Assembly (NCBI GenBank): GCA_021234155.1
Contig: JAJEKV010000046.1
Coordinates: 9,247,012 to 9,311,011, forward strand
DNA from: Isoetes taiwanensis
Taxonomy: Eukaryota; Streptophyta; Lycopodiopsida; Isoetales; Isoetaceae
Direction: 5' to 3'
DNA length: 64,000 bases
The notes below the pieces were generated by a model. That model was given only the letters and a program-made list of their open reading frames with translations. It searched no databases and was not told where the DNA came from. The position numbers and the translations under genes were made by a program. Below are positions 21,895 through 32,969 of the stretch, in pieces. Position 1 is the stretch's first letter. The number at the start of each line of letters is the position of its first letter.

Positions 21895-22320
21895 TTTCTT
21901 TCTTATGAAAAGCAACATGGTTAATAACCATAGTAGAATCACTCTCTTCTAATCCTTCTTGATCTTCATGTTCAAATAAAGCATTGGGAAGATAGGAGCT
22001 TGGACTATTGCTAGGTGGACCATTTTTACATTAATATCATAGACTTGAACTTTACATGCCCATCTACGAAGTTTAGCTTTTGACAAAGAGAAGAGACATT
22101 GGGTTTTGTTTCATAAACACTTGGGTGGCTCTTTTGACATTCTGCATATTGCTATCACAGATCTAATGGTTACACAATGCTTCCATAGTTGTAGAGTTTT
22201 TGTAGTAATGGACACTAGCAAAAGTTTTACCACTAGTCTAGTCTGTTGAATAATGTCAAAATATTCCAGAAGATGAAGAATTCGATTCACATTCAATCAA
22301 TAAGTGACAAATACAACTAG
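21895..22320 (-). pseudogene. RNase H relic of an E3-like Ty3/gypsy element
   Basis: The minus-strand translation across changing frames gives QVFMKQNPMSLLFVKSK, close to QVYMKQNPTGLLFGKATSK of the E3 RNase H region (about 28700-28800). LRRWACKVQVYDI-like residues follow, as in RWACKLQTFDI of E3. The piece is heavily mutated and has no LTR nearby. It lies just outside the left LTR of E3, in the same orientation, and may be an older copy. Confidence 0.6.
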
Positions 22321-22774
22321 TTATGTCCCTTGCTTTGATATCTAGTATATGGAAGAACTCATTTAGTTGCATCAGAATTTATGATAAACAGGAGATGGCT
22401 ATGCACAAATTTTTAAGCAAATAGCAGTTGCAAACATGTGCAGTTGCAATACCACAAACTAAACTACATTAAATAGTGTGCATCCATTTTCTCCTGTTCG
22501 GCTATTCAAGATGGGAGGCTACATTGTGAGGTCGGAGCAGTGAGACATGCCGCTCAAGTGTAACCACCATGGGAAACAGAATCGTTGGTTCCTGCTATTG
22601 ATTTGCCATAAAATAGTGCAGACAATTGTCTTTGCGCACCATTGATCCGTGCAAAATGTTTTAGGAAAAAGAGATGCTGATCTTCGATGTGGAAGGTTCC
22701 ACGGAACCTTCCATGAGCTGATGATCCCAAAACCATAACAAAATCCATAACCGAAGAGAAAGGAAAAAGTGATA
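22321..22774. other. Unassigned flank with a perfect 10-bp palindrome
   Basis: No gene supported. The one notable structure is ggaaggttcc-ac-ggaaccttcc at 22691-22712, a perfect inverted repeat with a 2-nt spacer. Confidence 0.5.
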
Positions 22775-22779
22775 CTATC
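22775..22779. repeat. Left target-site duplication of E3 (CTATC)
   Basis: CTATC precedes TGTTGACC at 22780 and recurs at 47669-47673 directly after GGGCAACA. Confidence 0.93.
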
Positions 22780-24666
22780 TGTTGACCCTAAACCTGGCTA
22801 AAAGGTCAACCACAAGGAACCAATTCAAGTTTTCACTCAAATTGGGGTTAGAACCTCCAGATCACTTGAGGTGATCAGTCTATGCAAGGAAATCCCAAAA
22901 ACAAGTTCAAAAAAGTTCGAGTTCTATACCTTTCCCATTTCCAAAAAATAGTACCTTTGCCAAAACAAATGTGGTGTCGAGATGCAGATCAATTTTTTAA
23001 GTCAGATGAAATAGACTTGGTCAAAAAAGTGGTAGTTAACCAACAGTAAAACCTCTGACCAAGTCAGGGACTTGATCTGTGAGTTATTCAAGCTCAAAGT
23101 GGGGTCAAATTTTGGTCAATAGAGGTCAAATGTAGAAAACAGTGATCAGAAATTGAGATTTGGAGTTGCCAATCATCTTTTTGAGAAATTCCAAAGTAGA
23201 TAGGTTGGAATGATGCTAAGGAAGAGGGGCAATCAATCAAATCTTCATTTGGATGTGTAAAAAGTATTTCTTGTGGCTGGATTTGGCAAAATATAGTCAA
23301 AATTGTCCAAACCCCGAGCAATTTTTTTTGAATTTGAACTATACTTGGTATTTTTGAATGATTCCAACTCCTTTGGATTGCAATGTGCTCTAAGGATAGA
23401 TGGCAAGTGGTCCAAAGGAATAGAAAAACACACTAGAATTTTCTCAGAATATTTTTGTAGCAAGAATTGTAGAATAATATATCGTAGATGGATTTGACAA
23501 CTTGGCAATCGCTTTGAATTGATATGGAGGTAAATATATCATGATAACGAATGTAAGGATGCTTCATAGCTTTAAATCACAGAAAATAATCTTCTCAAGT
23601 CAATAAATAATTTTTGAAGGTAATGTCAACCAGATCTTGTGAATCCAGTTGAGGAGAGCTCAAGAACTTCAAGGATCGCCCCGGATCTTGCTCAAAGAAT
23701 GATCAATGTAGGATCTGAATACTTCGGGCCTTCAAATTTTTCTCTGCTCTTTCGTTTCCCATGTATATAGATTTAGATTTTAACGGTTCCTAAGATCTTA
23801 GAGCTTAAATTTAGGCTTGATTGGATGCTTAGGGCGGGAATACGTAGGAAGTTTTCGAGTCCAAGGCTTCCATTCCTGTGATTCGAAAGCAGTTTTCCAA
23901 TTTTAGAGTTCTTCACTATATTTTTTCCAGAATTTGCGCGATACGGTGGCCCGTATTTTTGGGAGTATAAAACCAGAATATGTCAGATTTAGCCATTTAG
24001 AAATGTTAGGCCATGGTTTCAAAGGGTGCCTTATAAAATAATTAGATAGATAGATCAATTGAGGAGATGGCAACCCTAATTTTTGAGGAATATGCTAGGC
24101 TTAGATACCATGCATTGGGATATTCCATGGGTAGCATGAATATTTTAAGGCACAATGGTGGACAAAGCAAAGTTGTCATAAAATTCCAAGCTAGAAATGG
24201 GCTAGGGGTATTTATGAAGGTGTGATAAGAGTGGGAAAAGGGATATGAAATAAGGAGGCAAAAAGAATTAAGCAATCAAGGTGTGATCTGGCAAAAAAAT
24301 GAACAAGGGAAAATATAAGCATAAGGGGAATATGACTAGGGAAATGGGGGTAAGAATATGGATAAAAATGACTAGGAGGTGGAATCTAATGCCATGGGAT
24401 CTTCCAAACTTTTAACTTCCAATCTTCAAAAATTGTCTTCCAAACTTCATAACCCAAAATCTTCTAGAGCATATCCTTGACTAAGCACTTTGACCTTAAA
24501 TAAAGTACCTCATGTGAGTTTTGAACCTTGAGCACATTGTTGTCTTGTAAAATGAACATCCTTTGACCTTCATATCAATGTTGACTACCAAGTCCTCTTT
24601 TGACTTAGCCTTCCTAACTTCAACAAATAAACCATTCAATTAGTATGTTGCCCTTTGGGGGCAACA
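22780..24666 (-). repeat. 3' LTR of E3
   Basis: 1887 bp, plus-strand ends TGTTGACC and GGGCAACA. The right end is a perfect hairpin, TGTTGCCC (24646-24653) and GGGCAACA (24659-24666). Nearly identical to 45781-47668. Confidence 0.95.
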
Positions 24667-25474
24667 TCTCGCCAAAACAAGAAAATGGCTGGTCCCCCAC
24701 CACAAGGGGGTCTTCACTTGGTACCAAGGTATCTAAGTGAGAATTATGGTAAAAAGAGAATGTAAAGTGCAAGTGCTGATGGAATGCTGATGAGTGCAAG
24801 TGCTGATGGGTGCAAGTGCTGAGAAGTGCTGAGAAGTGCTGATGAGTGCAAGTGCTGATGGGATGGGGGTGAATATGGTGGTGTGAAAAAGTGAGTGAGT
24901 GAGAAGGAGGTGAGAATGAATGTAAACATGGTAAAGTAGTGATGGGAATGGAATGTATGAGGTGATATGGATATGTAAATGTTTGAATCTCGCCAAAACA
25001 AGAAAATGTGTGGCTTCTTGATCCTTAAAAAATGCAACTTCGCTATGATGGTAAAGTCAATTGCGTGAGTGCCTTCTTTTGGGAATGAGAACAAGAGTAA
25101 GGAGTTTAAATGGATAGCAGGACCACTTATGGCGGATGAATAAAGATGGAGAAAGGGTGCACCTGTCATGGAAACATACAAACAAGTTAAACTTGATTCT
25201 TGCACTCGCTATGATGGTGAAGCCGAATTTGCAGAGTGCACATTTGGGGAGATAAAAATAAAAGAGCATGGCTGAATGGAGGGCAAGACCACAATCGGTG
25301 ACAGATGAATAAAGATGGATAAAGGGTGCTCCCGCAATTGACACTTGGCGCTTAATAAAAATCCTTGTCCCGAGACTGTTTGATAGCTCATCCTTCATGT
25401 CCGGCTAATCCGCAAAACATAAACTTAATGAAGTCATTAGTTCTAAATTTAAGACAAAGTGAAATCCAATCTAT
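24667..25474. repeat. E3 3' untranslated region with nested short repeats
   Basis: No gene is supported. A phrase of about 22 bp beginning tctcgccaaaacaagaaaat follows the LTR at 24667 and recurs at about 24988. A degenerate minisatellite of agtgcaagtgctgatg-type units fills about 24766-24865. A 170-bp module (tgcaactt.cgctatgatgg...) is present twice, starting about 25031 and 25204. Such repeats are common in the 3' UTR of large plant Ty3/gypsy elements. No clear polypurine tract adjoins the LTR. Confidence 0.6.
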
Positions 25475-26642
25475 CTAACATCTAAATTTAATTCTAACTT
25501 GTTTAAATTCTAGAGCATAAAAAGGGACAAGCAAATGTGTCTGATCCCAAAGACTGCTCGATGAATAGCGTTGATGGGATTTGGGAGTGGCAAACCCGGT
25601 TAATTCCTTTAGCCAATATGAATTGGTGCCCCGCAGTTCCAACACTTCATAGGGACCCTCCCAAAGATTCTCAAACTTACTGGCTGAATCCTCTCTTGAT
25701 TTATTCCATTTCGTAACTAATTCTCCAGCCTTAAAAATCCCTTTGTATTTTATGAGCAGCTTTTGAAAGCAGCCCAAATCCTTGGCTTTTTAAACAAATT
25801 AGCATTCTCGCCCATCCTATATTCTTCTAAATGCAAAAGGGCATCCAGGTCTTTCCCGCAAGGCATACTCAAAAGGCAAACACAACTTATGAGCTAACCT
25901 CGAGATGGAAGCTCAAGCTCTCACCGAAGCACTTGCTTCAATGCCATAAACCAAGTTAAAAGGGGTATGGGTGGTTGCTGCTTGATGGTGACTCTATAAG
26001 CCCATAGGGCATCCACTAATTTAGCATGCCAATCCTTTGATTATCATCCACTCGCTTTTACGCAAAATACCCTTCAAAACTTTGTTAGTAGCTTCGCTTG
26101 ACCATTACCTTGGGGATAGTAAGAGGAACTCTTGGTATGTTTGACTTTAAGAATGGTCAATAAATTAGCAATAACTTCATTCACAAAAGGAGTACCTCTA
26201 TCAGAATGTGATTGTAGAGGAATACCAAACCGTGCACAAATGTACTCATGTAAGAACTTTGCTGTTGTAAGGGCATTAGCCTGTCTCAAAGGAATTGCCT
26301 CTGCCCATTTGGTAAAATAATCTGTAGCTACAATAATGTGCTGATGTTGCCCTGCAGAGGAGGGGTCCTGGAGAAATTATGGGGTTTAGTGCAGCTGGGA
26401 TAAGGATCCTCTTGCCAAATATTTGGCACTTGTGGCAAGATTTTATAGCAGTATAACAATCTTTAAATATTGTAGGCCAATAGTATCCTGACCTGAGAAT
26501 TTTCTTGGCAGTAGTATCTCCAGCAAAATGGCCTCCACATATTCCTTCATGCATTTCTTTAATGATCAAGGCAGATTCTTCTTCATTGACACACCTCAAT
26601 AATAGTCCATCCCTGTTGACTTTACATAAAACATCATTAATC
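25475..26642 (-). pseudogene. E3 integrase
   Basis: On the minus strand the HHCC zinc finger is intact: HEGICGGHF, then CHKCQ about 30 residues on (about 26425-26555). In the core, SDRGTPF (about 26185-26210) carries the second catalytic Asp and YYPQGNGQAK precedes the Glu region. The C-terminal domain reads KWNKSREDSASKFENLWEGP and YEVLEL (about 25580-25715). No chromodomain is seen after it. Frames shift between these blocks. The zinc-finger frame runs directly into the retroposon insertion at 26643 and continues beyond it at 28437. Confidence 0.82.
26632..26642. repeat. Left target duplication of retroposon (catcattaatc)
   Basis: Eleven bases identical to 28426-28436, flanking a minus-strand insert that ends in poly(A). 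Confidence 0.9.
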
Positions 26643-28425
26643 TTTTTTTTTTTTTTTTTTTTTTTTTAGGGTAAGAAGTATGATTTTCTATTAATAAAAA
26701 GTGGCCCAAGACCTTATTACAAAGCGGCCCAGAGGCCTTATAGGAAGAAGTAGCACATGGTCACCAGATAGAAAGAATTAACACATATATAACAATACAG
26801 CCACCAAACTAGAGAACCTCAACAAAATGATGCCCCTGTACTCTGTCCAAAGCGCCCTCAACCTCTTCATTATCATAACAAGAGGATAGAGAACCTCCTC
26901 TCCTCCATCCAAGACTATAGAGCATATTCCTTGTACCTTCATTGCAGATACTATGGGAAAAACAGTTATATTTGTGGAGCTCTACTAAAAACATCCTTCC
27001 GATCTTGAAGCACCCCGACATATATACCTTGGAAGAATAATTCTTTCAACATGGAGACTCGAGGTCGGAGGTGCATTCTGAAATTCCATTCTCTTCTCTC
27101 ACTTAAGTACTATGGGATACTAGTCCCTTTCCATTCGATATGTTCCTCGCTACCTTGAAGCACAACCCGTGAGATGCAAGCAAAACAAAACAAAAAGTAA
27201 TCGGGATTGCTCACCGCCTTCCACAAGAGAGATACTATGATTGGTCATCCAAAGGCACCAATCGTAACCCAAAGTATCCATCACTCCGGCCCTACAAATG
27301 CCTCAACCTCTTCTTTACAACAAAGGTATTTAGATCATGCCCTATTTCCCAAAAGACCAAAAGAAATGAGCTCCATTTCTTGCTATCCTAATTACTATGG
27401 GAGGAAGCCTCTTTCATTCCTAGAAGGCTTCATCATGTTAAGGCTTCCAACAAGATGCCGCAAACCCAAGGATCCGTGGGCAGCCCCATCATTACGCATA
27501 AAAAATATATGGTGAACAAAAAAAAAAAACCTCGCTCAATGATATCTACCTCCTCGCGCAATTACACCAAACATTTGAAGACAAGTACCACCACGCATGA
27601 TATGTGTCTATATAGCCGCAGCTACTACAATGAAGAATTACAAGCCTCCCCGGCCCCGTAACTCTTACTTTCACCATTCCTCTTCCCCTCGTAATGCAAG
27701 AATCACCATGAAACCCTCTCTAGCCGGGATAGAGAAGGGGAAAAATATCCACAAACGATAACGAAGCATGCAACACTTAAGATCCAAATAATCACTACGT
27801 ATTCCCCATCCGTCGTGACAATAGCAAGAAAACGAGACGTGTATCTGCAGTGAGTGCGCATTAATAACCACAAGTTGAGTGCGGCCCTTATGTTGCAAAG
27901 GTGGAGTGCAACCGTGATCTCGCACTTAAGGCCAAAACCACATAAGAATGGAAATAATATCGCCTTGCAAACAAACCAGTTTGAAAGACCGTGATCCAAA
28001 ACCATGCTCAAAACCGCTTATAGTTCTAGCACTAGTGGAAAAATGAGACTAAGGCGTGACTAAGGCAAAAGCTCTAAGCCATCAAGAGCCTTTGCTTGCT
28101 CATACTAGCTGCTAGCTATTCTCTGCCTCCATAACAAAAGCTAATGGCAAATGCAAAAGGACACCCCTTACCCGATCATAACTCGATGCTTGGGGAAGTT
28201 TTGGAAGAAGCGTACAGATTCCATCGATTCCCTGCTGCGGCGAGATCCACAAGCACGGGAAGCAACCCCTTTCCATCAACCATAGCCTTGTTAGAGGCGT
28301 ATGCAGCCCATTCGGCCGCTCATCCAAAGAATCGTTGCAACAACAAAGTTCTCCAAGCGGTCGGTGTGGCCGCCTCCTCCATCTAGAAATTAGGGCGCAA
28401 CATCCTTGTTGTCTAATTTTGCTCT
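26643..28425 (-). mobile_element. Poly(A) retroposon inserted in E3 integrase
   Basis: A 1783-bp minus-strand insert ends in 25 A residues (plus-strand T run 26643-26667) and is flanked by an 11-bp duplication. Both are hallmarks of LINE-type target-primed insertion. Removing it joins the E3 reading frame precisely (KMIND then VLCKV). Just before the tail, the minus strand reads tttttattaatagaaaatc, a plausible polyadenylation region. No RT or endonuclease motif is readable. Short open pieces exist (about 26809-27021, 27703-28011, 28112-28400). It may be a 5'-truncated LINE, a non-autonomous LINE derivative or a processed gene copy; I cannot decide. Confidence 0.85.
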
Positions 28426-28436
28426 CATCATTAATC
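28426..28436. repeat. Right target duplication of retroposon (catcattaatc)
   Basis: Second copy of the 11-bp duplication. Confidence 0.9.
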
Positions 28437-28990
28437 ATTTTGAACTGCCTACACTTTTCTTTAAATCTCCTTTGCTGGCTCGAGGTCAATCCTGAGGGCA
28501 TCTCCTTGAATTGTAGAAAATTCTTTATAGGTAGTCGCCAATCCGCTGGCCCCGCTCATCATCATCTGCCTGTAAATAAGCTAAGGCATCCACAAAATCA
28601 ACAACTTCCACTACATCCTCATGGTCAAAGAAAATATAAGATAAATAGAGACTTGGACTCTTTACTTGATGTAACTCTTTTATAGAAATATCAAAGGTTT
28701 GTAACTTGCAAGCCCACCTTTGAATTTTGGGTTTAGAGGTAGCCTTACCAAATAACAAACCTGTTGGATTTTGCTTCATATAAACTTGAACTGAACTCTT
28801 CAATAATAAATGACCTTGTCTCATCAATGAGAAACATGAGAGCAAAGAGACTCTTCTCCATTCTCGTGTATTTTTTTCTCGCTTGAACTCCATTGTTTGT
28901 TTGGCAAAAGCTATGGTGTGCTTGTCCCGAAATAGCTAAGCCTATGGCTTTTTAGTAATAGTAATGTAGACCTCAAATGGCTTGGCCAAA
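28437..28990 (-). pseudogene. E3 Ty3-type RNase H and linker
   Basis: The minus strand reads, in mixed frames, AKQTM, EKSLFALMFL, QVYMKQNPTGLLFGK, then RWACKLQTFDISIKEL, the pattern of the C-terminal part of the Ty3/gypsy RNase H (RWAL.LQ.YDI.I.Y). A linker with DALAYLQADDDE (about 28525-28600) leads to the integrase. This is the second RNase H of the element and lies after the RT as usual. The catalytic residues cannot all be placed. Confidence 0.7.
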
Positions 28991-30000
28991 TCTGGTTTTT
29001 TAGGAGAGTTGCTTCACAAATGGACTTTATAAGCAAATCAAAAGACTCTTGGCAATCTGATGACCATGTGACAGAACATACTTACTCTCAGATTTGGAAA
29101 TCCTGCCTATTCTTGTCAACTTAGAAATAGGACTTATAATGTGAGCAAAATTAGGAATATACATCCTAAGAAAACTAGTCATGCCAATAAAACTTTTGAC
29201 CTCGCTTCAGGTTTTTGGGAGGCACCAGTTTTTTGAGAGTTTCAACCTTTTCTTGTGCCACCAGTATACCATTGTTGGATACCTCGTGTCCCAAAAGTTG
29301 TCCTTTGATGCAAAAAATACATTTCTTTGGATTAAGGTTGACTCCAGATTCCCTACACAGAGAACATATTTTTGCCAACAATTCCAAATGATTAGTAGGG
29401 TGAGATCCTAAACAAAGGTCATCCAAATAAACTCAATCCTTGAGGAGACATAGGCCTAAAAATAACATCCATGGCTCTCCTCGGAAAGTAGCAGTGTGCA
29501 TTCATTAGTCCAAAAGGCATTCTTTTCATTGCATAAGTTCCCCAAGGGGTAATAAAAGAGGTCTTGGGTTGGTCTTCTTCTTTAATACTAATCGATTGAA
29601 TCCTCGAGAAGCCATCTAAAAATGAATACACCTCTTTACCTTCTACGAAAGATATATAAGATTTCTTCTAAAAGGGCAAAGGGTAACAATCTTTGATGGT
29701 AGCTTTGTTGAGGTCTCGATAGTCAATGCAAATCCTTAAGGCACCACTTTTCTTCTCCACAGAACAATACAAGATACCCATTCGGATTAATAATTTCAAT
29801 AATAACACCCCGCATCCAACATCTTATCCAATTCATCTTTAATTAGTCCCATTAGTGAAGCATTAATCCTTTTAATTTTTTGAAAAACAAAGTTTACAAC
29901 CTTCTTTAATCTTAATTTCAAATTGACATACATCAGGTTTGATACCTGATAACTCTGAATAATCCCAAGCAAATACATCTTTCCTTTCTTCAAAAAACAC
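28991..30000 (-). pseudogene. E3 reverse transcriptase
   Basis: Minus strand, in order: DVFAWDYSELSGIKPDV (about 29928-29980, the usual RT entry), [18 protein letters not shown] (about 29800-29860), [20 protein letters not shown] (about 29700-29765, first catalytic Asp region), EEDQPKTSFITPWGTYAMK with MPFGLMNA (about 29510-29590), and the YMDDLCLGSH block (about 29400-29430) with the catalytic Asp pair. GHEVSNNGI follows. There are only a few frame changes, near 29870, 29630 and 29430. The FGLMNA motif has Met in place of the more frequent Thr or Lys. Confidence 0.88.
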
Positions 30001-30760
30001 TTGTATGTTCTCTTTGCTTTGATATTCAATCAAATCCCCAACAAACAAGGTTCGAGTCTTACCATTCTTAGTGATTACAATCTCTTCAGTCTCCTTTTTT
30101 TCTGATGCATCTATGGTCAAAATAGGACAGAGTGCTTTTACCTTATTGTCATCAAGATCATCTTCAGGGATAGCTCCCTCAGTTAAGTGTGACATGAGAG
30201 CCTCCCTACACAAGGCATCAGCTTCAAAATTCTGTTCTCTGGGGATATGAGTGATTTTCCATGAAGCAAAGCTCGAGAGCACTCCCATTGCTTGATTCTT
30301 CAAGAGCTCCATATCTGCATTTTTCGTTTGATAGTCTCCTGAAACTTGTCTGCAGATTAATTGTGAATCACCATAAATGCGAATATTGGCAATATTCATA
30401 GATTTAGCTTCCTGGAGACCTGCAATCAAGGCTTTATATTCTGCCACATTAGAAGTGACTTGAGGAAAGATCCTTCCTACTTTAGCTAAAAGTTTGTGAG
30501 AAGAGTCTTTCAAAATAGCAGCAGATGATGCAACATTTAATTTTTTAGAGATACCTCCATCAAACCATAAGAATCCTGTTGGTCCTTGTATGCTGGGAGG
30601 TGCACTTTCCATAATAAGAGGAACCATTTCATATTTTCTTGGTTTTGTATTTTTTATCCTGTAAGATCCCAAAGGTTCTTCAATTAGCATTTCTTTAATA
30701 AAATGTACCTCTTCCTTGGGGTCATAGGAGCCCTCTTGGTTATAAATTGTAGCAGTCTGA
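30001..30760 (-). pseudogene. E3 additional RNase H (RVT_3-like) before RT
   Basis: An open minus frame runs from the E2 border (30760) into the RT. The RNase H domain occupies about 30190-30576 and has all four acidic residues in family context: FDGG (first Asp), AEYKAL (Glu), YGDSQL (Asp) and NFEADALCREA (Asp). This plant-type RNase H resembles the extra domain of Tat-like elements. There I know it between the Ty3 RNase H and integrase; here it lies upstream of the RT. The frame is uninterrupted for about 295 codons, and its 5' part is cut by E2 and resumes as protease at 43860. Confidence 0.88.
30756..30760. repeat. Left target-site duplication of E2 (TCTGA)
   Basis: TCTGA precedes TGTGACG at 30761 and recurs at 43855-43859 after the 3' LTR. 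Confidence 0.95.
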
Positions 30761-32302
30761 TGTGACGCTCCAAAGACAAGATATCGCCCCGGGATCGTAC
30801 ATTGTAATCGCCACGCCACGCGTTAACGCCACCCCGATTGACGGGTACGCCAACGGATAGCCGGTGTAGTAGCCCTAGGGGGCAACTTGCTAGGAGTGTT
30901 CATATATTATTAATGTGCACATGTGCACATTAATGAGGGCACACCTTTCCATGTTGGCATATTTTGCCACCTAGCCACTAAAGGCAAGTGGGGCCTTTCC
31001 AATTATCCCACATGCCAAATTGGGTAATTGGAAACCCTAGCCTAAACCCCATGTCTATTTAGGGTAGGAAACCCTAGCTTGCTAGTTTTTCGCCCTTAGG
31101 GTTTTAGAGCTCAGTTTTGGCTGCCCCAGAGCCAAAACCGCCTCCCGCTGCCCAAGCCAATTATGCCATCGGGCCAAAATTCGATCAGCCAAGGATGGTT
31201 GAACTCAGTCGAGGAGCCACTCAAGGATCAGATTTGGTCAATTTAATAGCTTAAACCGCCTTCTAGTCATAGAATCAAGAGGTTTTAGACTATTAAATTG
31301 CCCATAGTAGTTATCTAGATCTTAGATCTTGACACTAACTAAAGAACCTAACTCTATGATTGGATCTAGTTCTTTAGTTCTTCCGTGATATATTTGGATG
31401 ATGTATTTCAGTGAACTCCTTGTATTGGGAAGGGGGTAGAGGCCCTAAAGCTTGTAGTTGATGCTCCTAGAGTAGCCTCTCTAGCACACCTGTAGATTCG
31501 GCTGGTGTACAAGAGCCACACCGGGTTGTGGGTGAAGGGGCCAGACTGGCTAAAAAGGAGGTTCATGTCCTGACTCTTGAACGATCCCCCTGGTGTGTAA
31601 AGCCTACCGGGGATCATTGTGACTAGGTCTAATGGCTTACCACCGAAAGGCGGGGTAAGGCATGGGCTCGACACCGAAGTGGTGTACACTTTCCAGTGGG
31701 TTCAATAATACGGGCAAGGGCCCTCTAGTCACCTTGAGTTAGCATGCGATCTCCTGAGGGAGTGATCCCTACCGCCCCATCGAACCGGGAGGATGAGACC
31801 CGTGAATAGCCCCTTCGGCTATGCATCCCATGGCTACAAATGTCCCAACACTTTTCAGCCTACTCGCAAAGTGTGCAATGTGAGGGGCGGATGGAGTGGA
31901 CAACCCTATGCCATGTTCTTATGCCAGGCCAAATCCATTGCCATGAATTCTCGCCTCCGAACGGTAACTCGAGACCCAAGCCGCCACCATCCTTTGAGTC
32001 CGAGCCTTGGGTAGGATCCCCTATGTGATGTGTGCCGATCTTTGTCTATGCAGATATGAGGGACCATCCTTCGAGATGGTCACAGGGATGTTGATGTATG
32101 TGCACGACATGTATGTTTACGCCCGCAGCCTAGGTAGGCCCCGAGGGAGACGGGTAGAATGACACCTTCACTCTCCCCAATCGAGACTCAAGCACGTGCG
32201 CGGATATGTGGAGGGCCCTCAGACGCGATGGAGCTGGTGTGGGGAAGAACTCCTGTTTGTATACACGGTGAGTGCACCGTGATACGAGTAGGGGACGCCA
32301 CA
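30761..32302 (+). repeat. 5' LTR of E2
   Basis: 1542 bp, TGTGACG to GACGCCACA. Shares many blocks with the E1 LTR (tgtatattg-like start, the ccttgtattgggaaggggg block, the gtctatgcagatatg block) but lacks the 92-bp duplication. A TATA-like tctatttaggg lies at about 31051. Confidence 0.93.
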
Positions 32303-32304
32303 AA

Positions 32305-32316
32305 GGTATCGTGAGC
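32305..32316 (+). other. E2 primer-binding site (initiator tRNA-Met)
   Basis: aggtatcgtgagc follows the LTR. Against the expected TGGTATCAGAGC, the CAG is replaced by CGTG. The downstream atgttcttggagaccaag is identical to that of E1, which confirms the alignment. Confidence 0.75.
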
Positions 32317-32499
32317 AATGTTCTTGGAGACCAAGAGCAAAGCACCGACCATGTTCCCAGAGTACTAACTTGATAGGATCCTCAAGCCTCAAAAGTGGGA
32401 AAAATTTTTCACCTTTGTAGTTATGCTAAGCTAGTAACAATTAAGTGAATTGGAATTTAACAAGATTAAAAAGAACGAGCCAAAATTTTCCAGTGAGGG

Positions 32500-32561
32500 T
32501 GGAAACCACTACCGCCGCGAAAACTAACTTTTGTTTTGAAGCGAGGCGCAAGCTATGAGAC
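32500..32561. repeat. E2 hairpin repeat copy 1 (left arm eroded)
   Basis: The right arm at 32542-32561 is almost identical to the right arms of copies 3 and 4. The left arm (about 32500-32520) is degraded. Confidence 0.6.
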
Positions 32562-32681
32562 ATCGAGCCAAGAACACCAAAACATGATGAATTTGAGATA
32601 AATAATGTGGTAAGGCTAATTCTAAGGTAGGAATTAGTTAGAATAGCATGTTTTAATTACCTAAAACCCTAGAAATGTAGG

Positions 32682-32748
32682 ATCTCATACCGCCACCGGG
32701 TCGCAAAACTAAACATTAGTATTGGAACGAGGCTAAAGCCGTGGAGAC
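32682..32748. repeat. E2 hairpin repeat copy 2
   Basis: Left atctcatac pairs loosely with right gtggagac. The loop tcgcaaaactaaa matches that of copies 3 and 4 (tcgcaaaacaaaa). A diverged copy. Confidence 0.65.
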
Positions 32749-32969
32749 CAATGGGTAGAAAAAGTCTGAAATAAGTATAAGTTTTAGATAAATTGGTGCC
32801 TTAGCATGTTAAAATGTGAGCAACTTGAGTTTTGACCTAAAATTCCCCAAAGCTATAAATAGATATAGAACCCCCTCATTTTTTTTCGCCCAAGCCCTAG
32901 AAATCCGGGCTCTCCCCAATTTAGGCGATCTTTCTACGCTTTTTTATCCGATTGACGATCCGGTGAAAC

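Noticed and set aside
24733-25205. Minus-strand ORFs of 87-153 codons rich in Ser/His/Leu
   Set aside because: Produced by the agtgcaagtgctgatg-type minisatellite and its flanks; no env-like transmembrane pattern or known domain, so not called as an envelope gene.
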